Shown here piece by piece: positions 23,638 to 34,911 of a stretch of DNA of 64,000 nt (position 1 is the first letter of the stretch; each line of letters starts with the position of its first letter). The stretch is from Channallabes apus (taxonomy: Eukaryota > Chordata > Actinopteri > Siluriformes > Clariidae): positions 21,013,754 through 21,077,753 of the forward strand of contig CM060124.1 of assembly GCA_030522415.1 (NCBI GenBank), written 5' to 3'. The notes under the pieces are model-generated. The model made no database searches and was not told the DNA's origin. It saw only the letters and a program-made list of their open reading frames with translations. The translations under genes and the position numbers were made by a program.

Positions 23638-23937
23638 AATACCGCTTTATCCTGTTTTAAGGGTCGCAGGGGACCTGGAGCCTATTCCAGGAGACTTACA
23701 GTAGGGCATGAAGCAAGGTACACCTTAGTGCCAATCCAATGCAGGACACACACATAAACACTATGATTTGCGAACATCAATAAGCCTGATCTGCAGGTCT
23801 TTGGAAACCCACCAAGCATAGAGCGAACATGCAAACTCCAAAGACACAAAGACGGGATTTGAACCTGGCCGGAAATCAAACTTGGACCCTGGAGGTGCAA
23901 GGCAACAGTGATAACCACTACACCACCCTGCCACCTC
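23638..23937 (-). repeat. V-SINE with internal footprint
   Basis: The minus-strand copy runs from accgctttatcctgttttaa to caccaccctgccacc and lacks a short part of the core. It contains an extra CAGTA in the block gagacttacagtagggcatg. Confidence 0.8.
23697..23703. other. Tc1-type excision footprint (TACAGTA) in a V-SINE
   Basis: This copy reads gagactTACAGTAgggcatg. The copy at 22877-23220 reads gagattTAgggcac. They differ by exactly a CAGTA insertion after TA. Confidence 0.65.
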
Positions 23938-25214
23938 ACTTTATTTTTATTATAATGTAAATCAAGCTTGGTGTACCTCTCCCCAAACTGTGGTCTGAAG
24001 ATGAAACAGATTTACAGATGCACATGTAAAATGTAAAAATCCTTCAACAAAACAATGTATAGACTTTTATTTTAACCATGCATGGATACAGGTATCTCGA
24101 CTCGCCTTCTCTTTTTGTTTTGAAGTTTTGGTTATTGATATAATTAGCAGTTAGATGTTAGCGCTATCTACTTGGCTAATACAAAAAGGCAAGTAGGAGT
24201 AATGGCAATCAAAATCAACTTACATTCTGTAAAAATACCTGGCTGTGAATCTGTTCCACTGTTAACGCGAATAAAGTAATTAAAAAAAAAAATCAGTACA
24301 TCATACTTGGGGGGAAAAAGTAACACGGTTATAATCCATCGTTGGATGATGATAGGTCAAATCTCTTAGGGTTCCAAAAATTTCAGTCAATGGATCGATT
24401 TGCATCTTAGCAGTTCATACCGGCGATCTACTATGTATACCATGTGGTCATTCATACTGTAACTGAGACACAAATTCAAACATACTGTATCATCGCTTGG
24501 ATTGCATGCACAGGAAGACGCACGGTAAAGGAAAATGCGTTGAAGGATGAAATTAGTTCAAACCAGTAGTACTTGTCCTTCACATTATCTTTCCTTTTGT
24601 GTTTTAAGATTTCTGAGCTTCCTCTGTTGCTGTAGCAACTGCTCCAACTACCCTAAAAGACACTCTAAAGCAGATTAGGCTGTTCGTCTGTTTTGAGTAA
24701 AATGGGTGCTAAGGAGGAAACAGGGGACATTCTTAACATTCTTAAATCAGGCAGTGCAAATTTCTATAAACAAGCCAGTAGTGTGTGAGTGGTTATGTGT
24801 AAGATGCCCTGCATGAGAATGTGTGAGGGCTGTACATCAATGAATGCAGTGCTGCCTTAAGCTGTAAAAAAAAAAAAAAAAAAGAAAAGTACCTATTTTT
24901 AAAAAGTACCAAAAATTAAATGATCAATTTAATTGTTATTACACTTCTTAGGATATTTGGAGAATAAAGGGAAGGAAGCAGTTTTGCTTCTAGAACTTTT
25001 TGTTCTGGTACATGAGAATCATATGATGTGTTTTAGCACACACACATATATACTGTATACCCACACACACTTATTCTCTGCTTGGTGCACTGGTACTCTC
25101 AACTACAGCTCTTTCTCTCTCGCTGTGCCAACACGAAGAAACACACATACTGTAAGAGTCATTCTATAATTTGAGGTAAATTCCATGTCTGTTGATGATA
25201 AGTACACAGTATAC
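23938..25214. other. Interval without recognised gene
   Basis: AT-rich, with an A run near 24866. No recognised coding sequence or repeat. TACTGTA motifs occur at 24455, 24482, 25054 and 25147. Confidence 0.35.
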
Positions 25215-25575
25215 TTTGTATACTTCATATACTTTGTTGGACCACCTTTTGCTTTGACCATAGCACATTTTCCCTGCAGTATTGTTTCAATAAGCTTATG
25301 CAATGTCATAAGATGTCATGGTACGTCAGGTCATGTCCATGGCCCGAGCCAAGTCACCATCACCCACCACTCCTCTCCACATTACATACAAATTCCACTT
25401 TGCCGCCTCATTCGCCGGCATGAGCACATAACATTTATTTGCATCCAGAGTGTCACATAAATTTCTCTCAAAGATCTTGTATGTGGAGATCATGTGGAGA
25501 TGGGAGAGTTAGACCTCTGTGTAAAGTCTTCTCCAGCTCAAGGATTCTCAATGGGGTTAAAGTCTGCACTCTCTC
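25215..25575 (-). mobile_element. Tc1-like relic, minus strand
   Basis: Phrases such as tttgttggaccaccttttgc, cagtattgtttcaataagct, agtcttctccagctcaagga and ttctcaatggggttaaagtc are typical of the minus strand of a fish Tc1-like family (that of the element at 38204-38870). A non-matching stretch lies at about 25310-25435. No open transposase. Confidence 0.5.
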
Positions 25576-25608
25576 TGCACTTTAATTCACTAATTCAATA
25601 AATGTGTG

Positions 25609-25733
<125 letters not shown>

Positions 25734-26177
25734 TACAGTATATGTGTATATATATGTGTATATGTATATATCTGAATATGTATATATGTATATATAATGC
25801 TCATACAGATTGTAACCAACAGAACGGATTAAAGTTTGGAAGCCGGTGTTCACCGAAGCTTTTTTTCATCCTCTGATAATAACGTCACTTTTTTGAACTC
25901 AGTTTATATGTCATATTGTGTTACCCTGGAAACATAGACAAATCGGATCCCTGCTGCTGCTACTATTAAATTTCATACTTCTGAAAAGATTTTTTAACAT
26001 GGATTTAAATTAAAGAATAAGATATTACAAAACTTATTCCATTCTAACATATATAACTTTTTAAAAGATTTTATTTAAAAAAATGGATGTAATAATTTCT
26101 AAAGAAATCAACATTATGCAGATTAATATGTACTATGTACTATTAATGGTTTGTTGATGTAATAAATATGTAGATTA

Positions 26178-26181
<4 letters not shown>

Positions 26182-26217
<36 letters not shown>
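26182..26217. repeat. (TTA)n microsatellite
   Basis: About 12 uninterrupted trinucleotide units. Confidence 0.95.
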
Positions 26218-26634
26218 GTCACTCTTAATATTAAATAGGGCATGAAATTAATTCCAAGTCTCATGTGAACTCTTTTAGTGCTCCAGCAGGGTGCAGTGAC
26301 TGATGGGTAATTTTGTTTGTCATCCACTTCTTGAGATTTGATAAACCATTGTTCACTTGTTCCCTACACTATTTATATTAACATCTCTCTCTCTCTCTCT
26401 CTCTGTCTGCAAATTAAACACAGCCTGTGAACCTGAGCCAAGAAAAACCAAGTGGACTGCAACAGCTACATAATCTTAATAGACCAACATTCATACAGTA
26501 ATTGGCCATTCTGGAGGGCTCAATGACTTTAAACATTGCACAGTCATAGAATGCCACCTTTGCCATAGGTTACTGTAGGTCATTAATCTTCTTCATCGTT
26601 AGATCTGCTCTGATCCACTGTAAGTGTTATTATT

Positions 26635-26800
26635 GGGAAACGGAAGCATCTGGGAGCAGAAACAGCTCAGCCGTGAAGTCATTGAACGCGGAAGCTCACA
26701 GAGCAGGGTCACAGAGCACTGGAGCATGTAGGGCATTCCAAGCTGCCTCTGGAAATAACATCAATACCAAAAGTGTGTCTCTTGGGTTTCCATGACAATG
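26635..26800 (+). mobile_element. Tc1-like transposase relic, N-terminal part
   Basis: The plus strand reads REQKQLSREVIERGSSQSRV and then WVSMT after a decayed block. This resembles the region between the two DNA-binding helices of the Tc1 family at 9640-10015, in the opposite orientation. A GAAT repeat follows. Frames are broken. Confidence 0.45.
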
Positions 26801-27326
26801 AATGAATGAATGAATGAATACTTCATTATAATTCAAAAGCATACAATGGTATTGCACATTGAGAATGAAATTACATTGCAGTTGACTCGCTGTTTTGACT
26901 GATAGGGGAAAAAATGCTAAGAAAATGTATTGCACAGTATTTCCACAGTAAATAAATAAATTACACTGCAGCACATTGCAGTATATAAATTACTTTGAGG
27001 CTGCATACAAATCTAAGATCACTTATGCATAATGTCAAAAACATGGAAGTTGAAGTCATATAAAGCACAGTATGCTGTTAAAGGACTCTGGATCCTTGAA
27101 AGCATGTTCACTGTTATTATAAATCATGCTGCACGGTCTGTTACTGTAAATCTGGATTAGCAAATGCCAGGAGAGCTTTATCTTCCTGGATACTACAGTA
27201 TGTGCCTATAAAGTAAAATAAAAAATAAAAAAGCACCAAAAGCAATGGACATGGTGTAGAACCTGATATGTAAATTGGACATGGAATGACCCATCAGCAC
27301 CAAAACCACAAAGCTGCTTTAATGAT

Positions 27327-27700
27327 GGCGGCACGGTGGTGTAGTGGTTAGCACTGTCGCCTTGTACCTCCAGGGTCTGGGTTCGATTCCCGGCCAGGCT
27401 CGATTCCCGTCTCTGTGTGCATGGAGTTTGCATGTTCTCCCCGTGCTTGGTGGGTTTCCTCCGGGTACTCCGGTTTCCTCCCACAGTCCAAAGACAAAGA
27501 CATGCAGATTAGGCTAATTGGCGTTCCCAAATTGACCATAGTGTGTGAATGAGTGTGTGTGTGTGTGTGTGTGCGTGCTCTGCGATGGATTGGCATGCTG
27601 TCCAGGGTGTACCCTGCCTCGTGCCCAGAGTCTCCTGGGATAGGCTCCAGGTCCCCGTGACCCTAAATACAGGCTAAAGCGGTATAGAAGATGAATGAAT
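27327..27700 (+). repeat. V-SINE, full length, with 11-bp duplication
   Basis: Head ggcggcacggtggtgtagtg, box A, box B, complete core, GT-rich stretch and GAAT tail are all present. The perfect duplication gctttaatgat flanks it at 27316-27326 and 27701-27711. Confidence 0.93.
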
Positions 27701-28349
27701 GCTTTAATGATTATATAACTGTGGTCCAATGACCTTTATTACTCCCAAGTCGCGTATAGTCTTGAATTCCTCCAAAACTATGGTGTGCATTTTCTGTTCT
27801 GGGGTAAACAATATGGCAAGCCACATGCAAGTAAAACCATACCTGAAGGAGTCTCAATGTGATGCTGTATGAGGTTTATGCAACTGAGTAGGGGAAAAAA
27901 GCACACTGGAAAGTTCCCTTTGCAACATGGCAACCTGTGTACTGTATGTATGGAGTCCTCAGGGGACTAGGGTGTGATTGGCCCAGACGTTTTAAATGCA
28001 TCTCCAGTCCCAGTTCCTGCCTCTTAGGGAGAAAAGACCATCACCAGAGCCACCTCTATCAGTGGTTTCAAAGACTGACATTGTACTGTATTATTTGAAG
28101 AGCAATGCCTTCATCACAAGTATTTACTCTACAGTACAAGATGGGTGAGGCAAAGACTAGCCATAGCCCCTAATCTATTTTTGCTGTATCTAATATAGTA
28201 CTTTATTGTTATTATTGGGTGGGTTGGAGTATATGTTGCTAGATGATTTGAAATTTTGAATATGTTCTCGTAAGTTGCTAATGTAGCTATATAAGCTTAC
28301 ACTAGTGACACTACAGCAAAAAACACTAAATCGATCAAACAATCATTAC

Positions 28350-28630
28350 ATCCTTCCATTATCTATACTATTCATCATGTGTAGGGTCCCTGGGGACCTG
28401 GATGTAGGGCACAAGGCAGGTTAACTCCGCTCAGACACACCTAACTCTTAACATCATCACACTACAGGCCAATTTTGGCAACACCAATCAGCCTACACTG
28501 AATGTCTTTGGAAACCCACCAAGCTGGAGAGAATGGACAAGCTCCCGACATATAGACTGGAAGTGAGATTTGATCCCCCAACCCAGGACCAGCAAGAGGA
28601 CACTGACAGCAAGCCACAGTGCCACCAAAA
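28350..28630 (-). repeat. V-SINE, heavily diverged
   Basis: Order and orientation of blocks match the family (ggggacctgg, gggcacaaggcagg, cacactacaggccaattttg, gaaacccaccaagc, agccacagtgccacc), with many substitutions and deletions. It is clearly older than the copies with duplications. Confidence 0.65.
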
Positions 28631-29349
28631 ACCTCTCCAGTTTTTCTCTGTAGATTTTCAAAGCAACTCAGAATGTGAAACCAATTAAATCAAAGCTAAT
28701 GTATGACTCTGACCATCAGAGAGTGTTTAATGTAAAGCTATTATTGCATGGTGTCTTCTGCTGAGCTGAAAGTGAATCAGCATGCCCTAACCCCTCCATT
28801 TTCTGTTACTTCATTCAGTGATGAAAGGCATATGCTGCTTTTTTTCCCCTTCTTTCACCTTTTCATTACTTTTGACAAGGAAGGACAGCATGCTATGCAC
28901 AAAAGAATGGAGGCTGTTAGGGGTGGACTAAATGGGGGATGGAGAGTGAGGAAAGAGGGTAGGTTTCTTACTGTTACATAGTGAATGGCTTTATGACATT
29001 GTACTTCTTTTGTCGTCAGCCAAATACACTTCTGTAATCGGAGAGTGAATCACAGATGAGAAATGAACAAAGTAGATCAGATGATGAAGTTTTGTCTTGC
29101 ACAATTCCAACGCGTTCAAATTCACTTAATCCATTTCAGCGCTGTTATTTCAGCATAAACTTACATAAACTGCTCATAACATTCACTTATATTCAATATT
29201 TTTGATTTTAGCGCATAACACTGCACTCTCAGGTCAGGTATTTTACATACCTTAACCTCGGACTGCTGCAGATATGTTTACTCTAGTAGAACTGTACATA
29301 TACCATGCTTGTTATTAGCACCACAGATTCGGAGCACATGTGACCATGT

Positions 29350-29500
29350 GTGTGTGACCAGTTCACAAAGCAAGGTCCATAAAGACATGGATGAGCAAGT
29401 TTTATGTGGAAAAACTTGACTGTTGAGTCCTGACCTCAACCCGATAGATGTTCATATGCATGTGAAGGCAGGCGAGCGGATACTTTTAGCAATATAGTAT
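29350..29500 (+). mobile_element. Tc1-like fragment
   Basis: aaagcaaggtccataaagac, gatgagcaagttttatgtgg and gtcctgacctcaacccgata correspond to the region ending in the PDLNPI motif of the Tc1 family at 9107-9590, here on the plus strand. It ends near tacttttagcaatatagtat, a likely decayed terminus. Confidence 0.5.
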
Positions 29501-29539
29501 ACAGTACAGTATATACACACTGCTGATCTACTACTATAG

Positions 29540-29950
29540 GTTTTTCACGCACTACCTTTTTCAGCATTTACAGACGAAAGGTCTGAGAAAAGATCCAGTG
29601 AGCATCAGTTCTTTGGATAAAGATGCCTTGCTGGTGCCAGGGTTCAGAGGAAAAACAGCCAGACTGGTTTGAGCTGATAGGAAGGCAACAGTAACTCAAA
29701 TATGCTCAAGTATGCTGAAGAGCATCAATGAACACACAAAATGTCTAGTCTTGAAGTAGATCGGCTAAAAGCAGCAGAAGACCACACCAGGTGCCACCCA
29801 AGTCAGCTAAGAACAGGAAACTGAGGGTACAAATTTCATGGCCTCAATTCATACCAAAATCAGACAACAGAAGATTGGAAAAGTGTTGGCTGGTTTGATG
29901 AGTCTCAAATCCTGCTCATCAATCAATGACATGAGGTGACAAATGAGAAC
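29540..29950 (+). mobile_element. Tc1-like transposase relic, first catalytic region
   Basis: Plus-strand pieces include tttttcagcatttacagacg, gcaacagtaactcaaatatg, gcagcagaagaccacaccag, tcagctaagaacaggaaact and, near the end, TEDWKSVGWFDESQILL, which holds the first catalytic Asp (WxDES). A different Tc1 family from its neighbour at 29350. Stops and deletions make it inactive. Confidence 0.6.
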
Positions 29951-30049
29951 AATGTCAAAACTCAATTTCAAATTACTTTGGAATTTTCATGACTGACATG
30001 ACAGAATCCTCAGGGAATGGCTAGGGTGTTGCCTAGTGAATTTGCATAT

Positions 30050-30160
30050 TGAGCTTAAGGGTCCACAACGGCAGTCTGGTGGAGCTGGGGATTGAACTGC
30101 TGACCTTCTGATCAATAACCCAGTGCCTTAACCTTCTGAACTAGAACTGCCCCTGATTCA
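30050..30160 (-). repeat. tRNA-derived SINE (ctgccgttgtgg tail type)
   Basis: The minus strand reads tagttcagaaggttaaggca (box A-like), then cagcagttcaatccccagct (box B-like), then agactgccgttgtggaccct. The same layout is found at 36262-36480 and 47077-47270. Confidence 0.6.
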
Positions 30161-30171
30161 TTTGTCTGACT

Positions 30172-30405
30172 TCTTCTTTGACTTTCGGCTGTTCCCTTTT
30201 AGGGGTCACCACAGCGAATCATCTGCCTCCATCTAACCCTCTCGCACCAACTAACTACGTCCTCTCTCACTGCATCCATACATATCCTCGTTGGCCTTCT
30301 TCTATACCTCCTGCCTAAAAGTTCCAAGCTCAGCATCCTTCTATCAATATACTCACAATCTCTCCTCTGAACATGTCCAAACCACCTCAATCTGGCCTCT
30401 TAATG
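30172..30405 (-). pseudogene. RTE LINE 3' end, minus strand
   Basis: The minus frame gives MRWFGHVQRRDCEYIDRRML and ends RVRWRQMIRCGDP, the C-terminus seen at 7700-7911. The LVGVREEDAED part is deleted, and the 5' portion is absent. Confidence 0.8.
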
Positions 30406-31610
30406 AAAACTTGGAAAGAACCTTAATCCAAGGTACAGCTGTGGTTAAGGACAGCAACATCTGCCATCTTTAATCTGGGTATTACTCGTTTGAGTTTTAC
30501 TGAATGTGTGCCACGTATCAAGGCTGTTGGCTTCTCATGATCCATTCATCCACAGCTTGAATGTCCACAACTGAAATGAGATTAGCGCAACCGAATAGTG
30601 TGTGTGTGTGTGTGTGAGTGTGTGTGTGGGAGCCATTTTCAATCATTCAATCTTATTTCCAGAACATGTATGGGTCATGACTAGTCAACCAGGGGGGGGG
30701 GGGATTCAATGCATGTGTATATTTGAATAGAAATGGTCTTCTTGGTCACTTTTTCCATTTCCGCGCAGGGTGCCATGCAAGGCTTTTGCTGTAAGTGAGC
30801 CTTTGAGAGGGACAAGGCGTGTATTTGATGCTTAAGTCATGTATTTATCTTTGAAATTACGTGCAGCACCAGAATCAACAAGTGCCGGAAAATAGTTCAT
30901 TTGATTTACATGAGAGTTAGTGTCTACGTGTGTGTGTGTCTGACTCACATGGCTCGGAGGCTTATTTTCAGGTGTCAGTTTACAACATGTACCTTTTTCC
31001 CACAGTATAATTTCAGACCAAAGTGTGTGCAGTTTCCCTTTTCCTCTGAATCAAGGTGCAGTAGAATACAGTGGAAGGCTGCCTTGTTCCAACCGCATTC
31101 AACAGCCTGTTTTCTGATTACAAACGTAAAATGAGAAAGCATTGTCTGGAATTTTCCAGCTTCATGGTACTTCGTTTAATTACATATACATATTCAACAT
31201 ACCTGTAACTTTGATTCGGCATCAGATTAGTGAAAGTTTCGGTAGCCCAGGTGAGGCCAGTTCCAGCTAATAAAGCCAGGACAATTGCCAGGAATACTAA
31301 TGCAGAAGTAGTGAACTGTCCATGTTTTAGTTTAGAGTTAAAATATTAAACCACAATTCAAAGGTACCAATGAAGCACAGAGAACCTGTTGTGTTTTCGA
31401 GGTCAGTTAGTTTTTTTGTGACATTTTACACTATCATGTTGGAAGTAGTTAATATAAGATGGAGAACTTGTGGTTTAGGCATTTAAATAGTGCTTTCCCC
31501 ACATAATTATGCAAATACTGTAAATGTAAACACAAGACACATTTGTTCTGTGGATTGATTAAACCCTCATGTTAGCCTGACAGTGCAGAATTTAAGAGTA
31601 ATTAAACAAG
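30406..31610. other. Interval without recognised gene
   Basis: It contains short (GT)n near 30600 and a G run near 30691. One possible 22-nt microexon at 30769-30790 has good splice-site matches. Nothing else recognised. Confidence 0.3.
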
Positions 31611-31722
31611 GTGGTGGCGGCATGGTGGTTTAGTGGTTGGCACTGTCGTCTGCACTTCCAGGTTTGATTCCCGCCTCAGGGTCTGCAGATTAGGCTGATT
31701 GGCGCTCCCAAATTGCCTGTAT
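31611..31722 (+). repeat. V-SINE, head plus short core, internally deleted
   Basis: Head ggcggcatggtggtttagtg, box A ggttggcactgtcg, a box B-like tttgattcccgc, then a jump to gattaggctgattggcgctc. About 100 bp of core and the 3' part are missing. Confidence 0.75.
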
Positions 31723-32120
31723 TTTTCTGGTGATCTGCTACTCGCTAAACTTTTTTCCATTTCTATTTGTCTCTTACTAACAAACCATATCCTCTTTCTG
31801 AACTGCTAATCACTGTCTTGTTTTGTGCAAAATCCTGTGTAATTGTTCGAACCTTTTGTGAAATTCCCAGTTTCTAAAATACGTAAAACCAGTCCATCTG
31901 CCACCAACAACAATGTCATGGTGAAAGTCCCTGAGATGACATTTCTTTCTCAATGCTGATATTTGAGCATTAACTGAAGCTCTTGACCTGTCTCAACATG
32001 ATTTTATATATTGCCATGCTGCAGAGTTATTGACTGATAAGATAGCTACTGTACTGTACTGTTAGTGTTCATAATAGACTGTGTACTGTATATCCATACT
32101 ACAGTTCCATCCTTCAAATA

Positions 32121-33690
32121 CAAACCGGATTCCAAAAAAGTTGGGACACTAAACAAATTGTGAATAAAAACTGAATGCAATGATGTGGAGATGGCAAATG
32201 TCAATATTTTATTCAGAATAGAACATAAATCACGGAACATAAGTTTAAATTGAGAAAATGTATCATTTTAAGGGAAAAATATGGTGAATCAAAATGTCAT
32301 GGTGTCAACAAATCCCAAAAAAGTTGGGACAAGGCCATTTTCACCACTGTGTGGCATCTCCCCTTCTTCTTACAACACTCAACAGACGTCTGGGGACCGA
32401 GGAGACCAGTTTCTCAAGTTTAGAAATAGGAATGCTCTCCCATTCTTGTCTAATACAGGCCTCTAACTGTCGCACATTCCTCTTTATGATGCACCAAATG
32501 TTCTCTATAGGGGAAAGATCTGGACTGCGGACTGGCCATTTCAGTACCCGGATCCTTCTCCTACGCAGCCATGATGTTGTGATTGATGCAGAATGTGGTC
32601 TGGCATTATCTTGTTGAAAAATGCAGGGTCTTCCCTGAAAGAGATGACGTCTGGATGGGAGCATATGTTGTTCTAGAAGCTGAATATATTTTTCTGCATT
32701 GATGGTGCCTTTCCAGACATGCAAGCTGCCCATGCCACACGCACTCATGCAACCCCATACCATCAGAGATGCAGGCTTCTGAACTGAGCGTTGATGATAA
32801 CTTGGGTTGTCCTTGTCCTCTTTGGTCCGGATGACATGGTGTCCCACATTTCCAATAAGAACTTCGAATCGTGACTCGTCTGACCACAGAACAGTCTTCC
32901 ATTTTGCCACACTCCATTTTAAATGATCCCTGGCCCAATGAAAACGCCTGTGCTTGTGGATCTTGCTTAGAAATGGCTTCTTCTTTGCACTGTAGAGTTT
33001 CAGCTGGCAACGGCGGATGGCACGGTGGATTGTGTTCACTGACAATGGTTTCTGGAAGTATTCCTGAGCCCATTCTGTGATTTCCTTTACAGTAGCATTC
33101 CTGTTTGTGGTGCAGTGTCGTTTAAGGGCTTGGAGATCACGGGCATCCAGTATGGTTTTACGCCCTTGACCCTTACGCACAGAGATTGTTCCAGATTCTC
33201 TGAATCTTCGGATGATATTATGCACAGTTGATGATGATAACTGCAAAGTCTTTGCAATTTTTCGCTGGGTAACACCTTTCTGATATTGCTCCACTATCTT
33301 TCTGCGCAACATTGTGGGAATTGGTGATCCTCTACCCATCTTGGCTTCTGAGAGACACTGCCACTCTGAGAAGCTCTTTTTATACCCAATCATCTTGCCA
33401 ATTAACCTAATTACTGTTAATTGCTCTTCCAGCTCTTCGTTATGCTCAAATTTACTTTTTCCAGCCTCTTATTGCTACTTGTCCCAACTTTTTTGGGATT
33501 TGTTGACACTGTGAAATTTGGAATCAACATATTTTTCCTTTAAAATGATACATTTTCTCAGATTAAACTTTTGATCTGTCATCTATGTTCTATTCTGAAT
33601 AAAATATTGACATTTGCCATCTCCACATCATTGCATTCAGGTTTTATTCACAATTTGTTTAATGTCCCAACTTTTTTGGAATCCGGTTTG
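32121..33690 (-). mobile_element. Complete Tc1-like transposon, IR/DR type
   Basis: A 1570-bp element flanked by TA (32119-32120 and 33691-33692). Terminal inverted repeats of about 210 bp start CAAACCGGATTCCAAAAAAG and are more than 90% alike by eye. Each arm has an outer and an inner copy of the aaaaagttgggaca motif (inner copies at 32314-32332 and 33481-33500), the IR/DR layout of Sleeping Beauty-like elements. One uninterrupted transposase frame runs on the minus strand. All visible requirements for an autonomous element are present. Confidence 0.93.
32341..33339 (-). CDS. Tc1-type DD34E transposase, open frame
   Basis: This encodes a cut-and-paste transposase that binds the inner and outer motifs of the terminal repeats, excises the element and inserts it at TA. 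I chose the start at the Met of MGRGSPIPTM (332 aa). The frame is open 18 codons further upstream (350 aa), but that part overlaps less conserved sequence. In 350-aa numbering, a first helix-turn-helix is at about 27-69 (RRKIVEQYQKGVTQRKIAKT), a GRKT hook at 77-80, and a second at about 83-130. The catalytic triad is D172 (WSDESRF), D262 (QQDNARPH) and E297 (SPDLSPIENIW). Exactly 34 residues lie between the last two, so it is DD34E. No stop or frameshift is present. It is transcribed opposite to the window numbering and lies wholly between the two arms. Whether it is expressed cannot be told from sequence. Confidence 0.92.
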   Translation of the reverse strand: MGRGSPIPTMLRRKIVEQYQKGVTQRKIAKTLQLSSSTVHNIIRRFRESGTISVRKGQGRKTILDARDLQALKRHCTTNRNATVKEITEWAQEYFQKPLSVNTIHRAIRRCQLKLYSAKKKPFLSKIHKHRRFHWARDHLKWSVAKWKTVLWSDESRFEVLIGNVGHHVIRTKEDKDNPSYHQRSVQKPASLMVWGCMSACGMGSLHVWKGTINAEKYIQLLEQHMLPSRRHLFQGRPCIFQQDNARPHSASITTSWLRRRRIRVLKWPVRSPDLSPIENIWCIIKRNVRQLEACIRQEWESIPISKLEKLVSSVPRRLLSVVRRRGDATQW

Positions 33691-33692
33691 TA

Positions 33693-34469
33693 TTTTTAAT
33701 CACAGGTACATTAATGACATTTAAGTAAAGAAATTCCAACTAACAGTAATTAAATCTAACCACCCTAAGCCAACGCACAAAATGCAACGCAGTTCTACCC
33801 AAATATTACAGTATATAATCAAAACAAGGAAATAGACGCCCTTTCCTAAGCAGGTTTGTTTGGTAGAACAAGACATGGCAAGACCAGGTTCAGTATTAAC
33901 CTGATCAAACTGTGAAAAGCAAACACTCAACGTATGATACAAGACTCGAGAATGAATAAGATTCCTGACATGTACTGTACTGTGGGTGTAGTACAAAAAA
34001 ATCTGGATGACTCAGCAACACAACAATTAAGTAAAAAACAACAGTGAGAAAGGTATGTTTTATGCTCATCAAGTGATTGATTTGCTTTTGACCTTATTGA
34101 TGATTGTGTTTACTGATTGTGTTCTGCTGCAGGTAATAAAAGAAAAAGAATTTGAAAAAAAAAAACTTTATGATTGTGTGTTGTGTGTGTTCTGACAACC
34201 TTCAGCATTTCTACAACCCATAACCAACAGCACCCCATTTTCAAACTACTGTATTTGTTGCTACAGTAGTTCAATCATTTTACAAAATATTTTGTCTTCA
34301 GTACATCTTCGTCATTTTAGGTGCATGCACAGAACATAAAGCAATCAGTGGGTGCTTGAGTCCCTGTTTATTTCCCATTAGTTCCCGTGAGTGTTTGAGT
34401 GCCTGGCATAAAAAACGGTTAGAATTAAAACAAGACTTGAGTGACACCCTGAGAAAAGCTCACTCTCAC
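33693..34469. other. Interval without recognised gene
   Basis: No domain or repeat family recognised. It contains several TACTGTA/TACAGTA motifs (33807, 33974, 34246, 34262). Confidence 0.35.
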
Positions 34470-34560
34470 TCAGTCATTCTTGATACCAATTATCCTGTAC
34501 ATAATCATGGGAGGCCTGGACCCTATACCGGGGGGCTCGGGGCACAAGGCAGGCTATTGC
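34470..34560 (-). repeat. V-SINE 3' fragment, minus strand
   Basis: A ctcactctcactcagtcatt tail, ttatcctgtacataatcatg, ggaggcctggaccctatacc and gggcacaaggcaggctattg match the 3' module in reverse. Confidence 0.6.
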
Positions 34561-34576
34561 AGGGCACAATCAATCA

Positions 34577-34832
34577 TTCGTTCATTTGTCATGTGACTCC
34601 CATAGACGCTATGCAGTGCAGTACACAGGAAACAGTAGTGAGCGGTTCATCTCATGAGTCATCTGGTCCGAGTTTTTTTTTTCTTTGTCCCATAGATGCT
34701 ATGCAGTGCAATAGATTCAAAAGAACAAATGACTCAGACTAGAAGACTCATGAGAAGAACCGCTCAATTCTGTTTCCTGTGTAAAGCACTGCATAGCATC
34801 TATGAGAGTCTCATGACAAAAGAATGAACGAT
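34577..34832. mobile_element. Palindromic (foldback-like) element
   Basis: Left arm: tttgtcatgtgactcccata, then gctatgcagtgcagtacaca, ggaaacag and gagcggttc. The right arm, reversed, repeats the same order: tttgtcatgagactctcata, gctatgcagtgctttacaca, ggaaacag and gagcggttc. A third partial catagatgctatgcagtgca block lies near the centre (34693). The arms are about 100 bp each around a short spacer. It is flanked by SINE 3' fragments in opposite orientations. No frame. Probably a MITE or an inverted duplication. Confidence 0.65.
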
Positions 34833-34911
34833 TCGGACCAGAAGATATGAGAGTTGAGCTGCTCATTCTGTTTATCATATGTCCTTTACATGGTCTGGGT
34901 CCTATTCCCAT

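Noticed and set aside
32341..33073. Plus- and minus-strand overlapping frames in the Tc1 element (for example 32606-33073)
   Set aside because: Shadows of the real transposase frame at 32341-33339.
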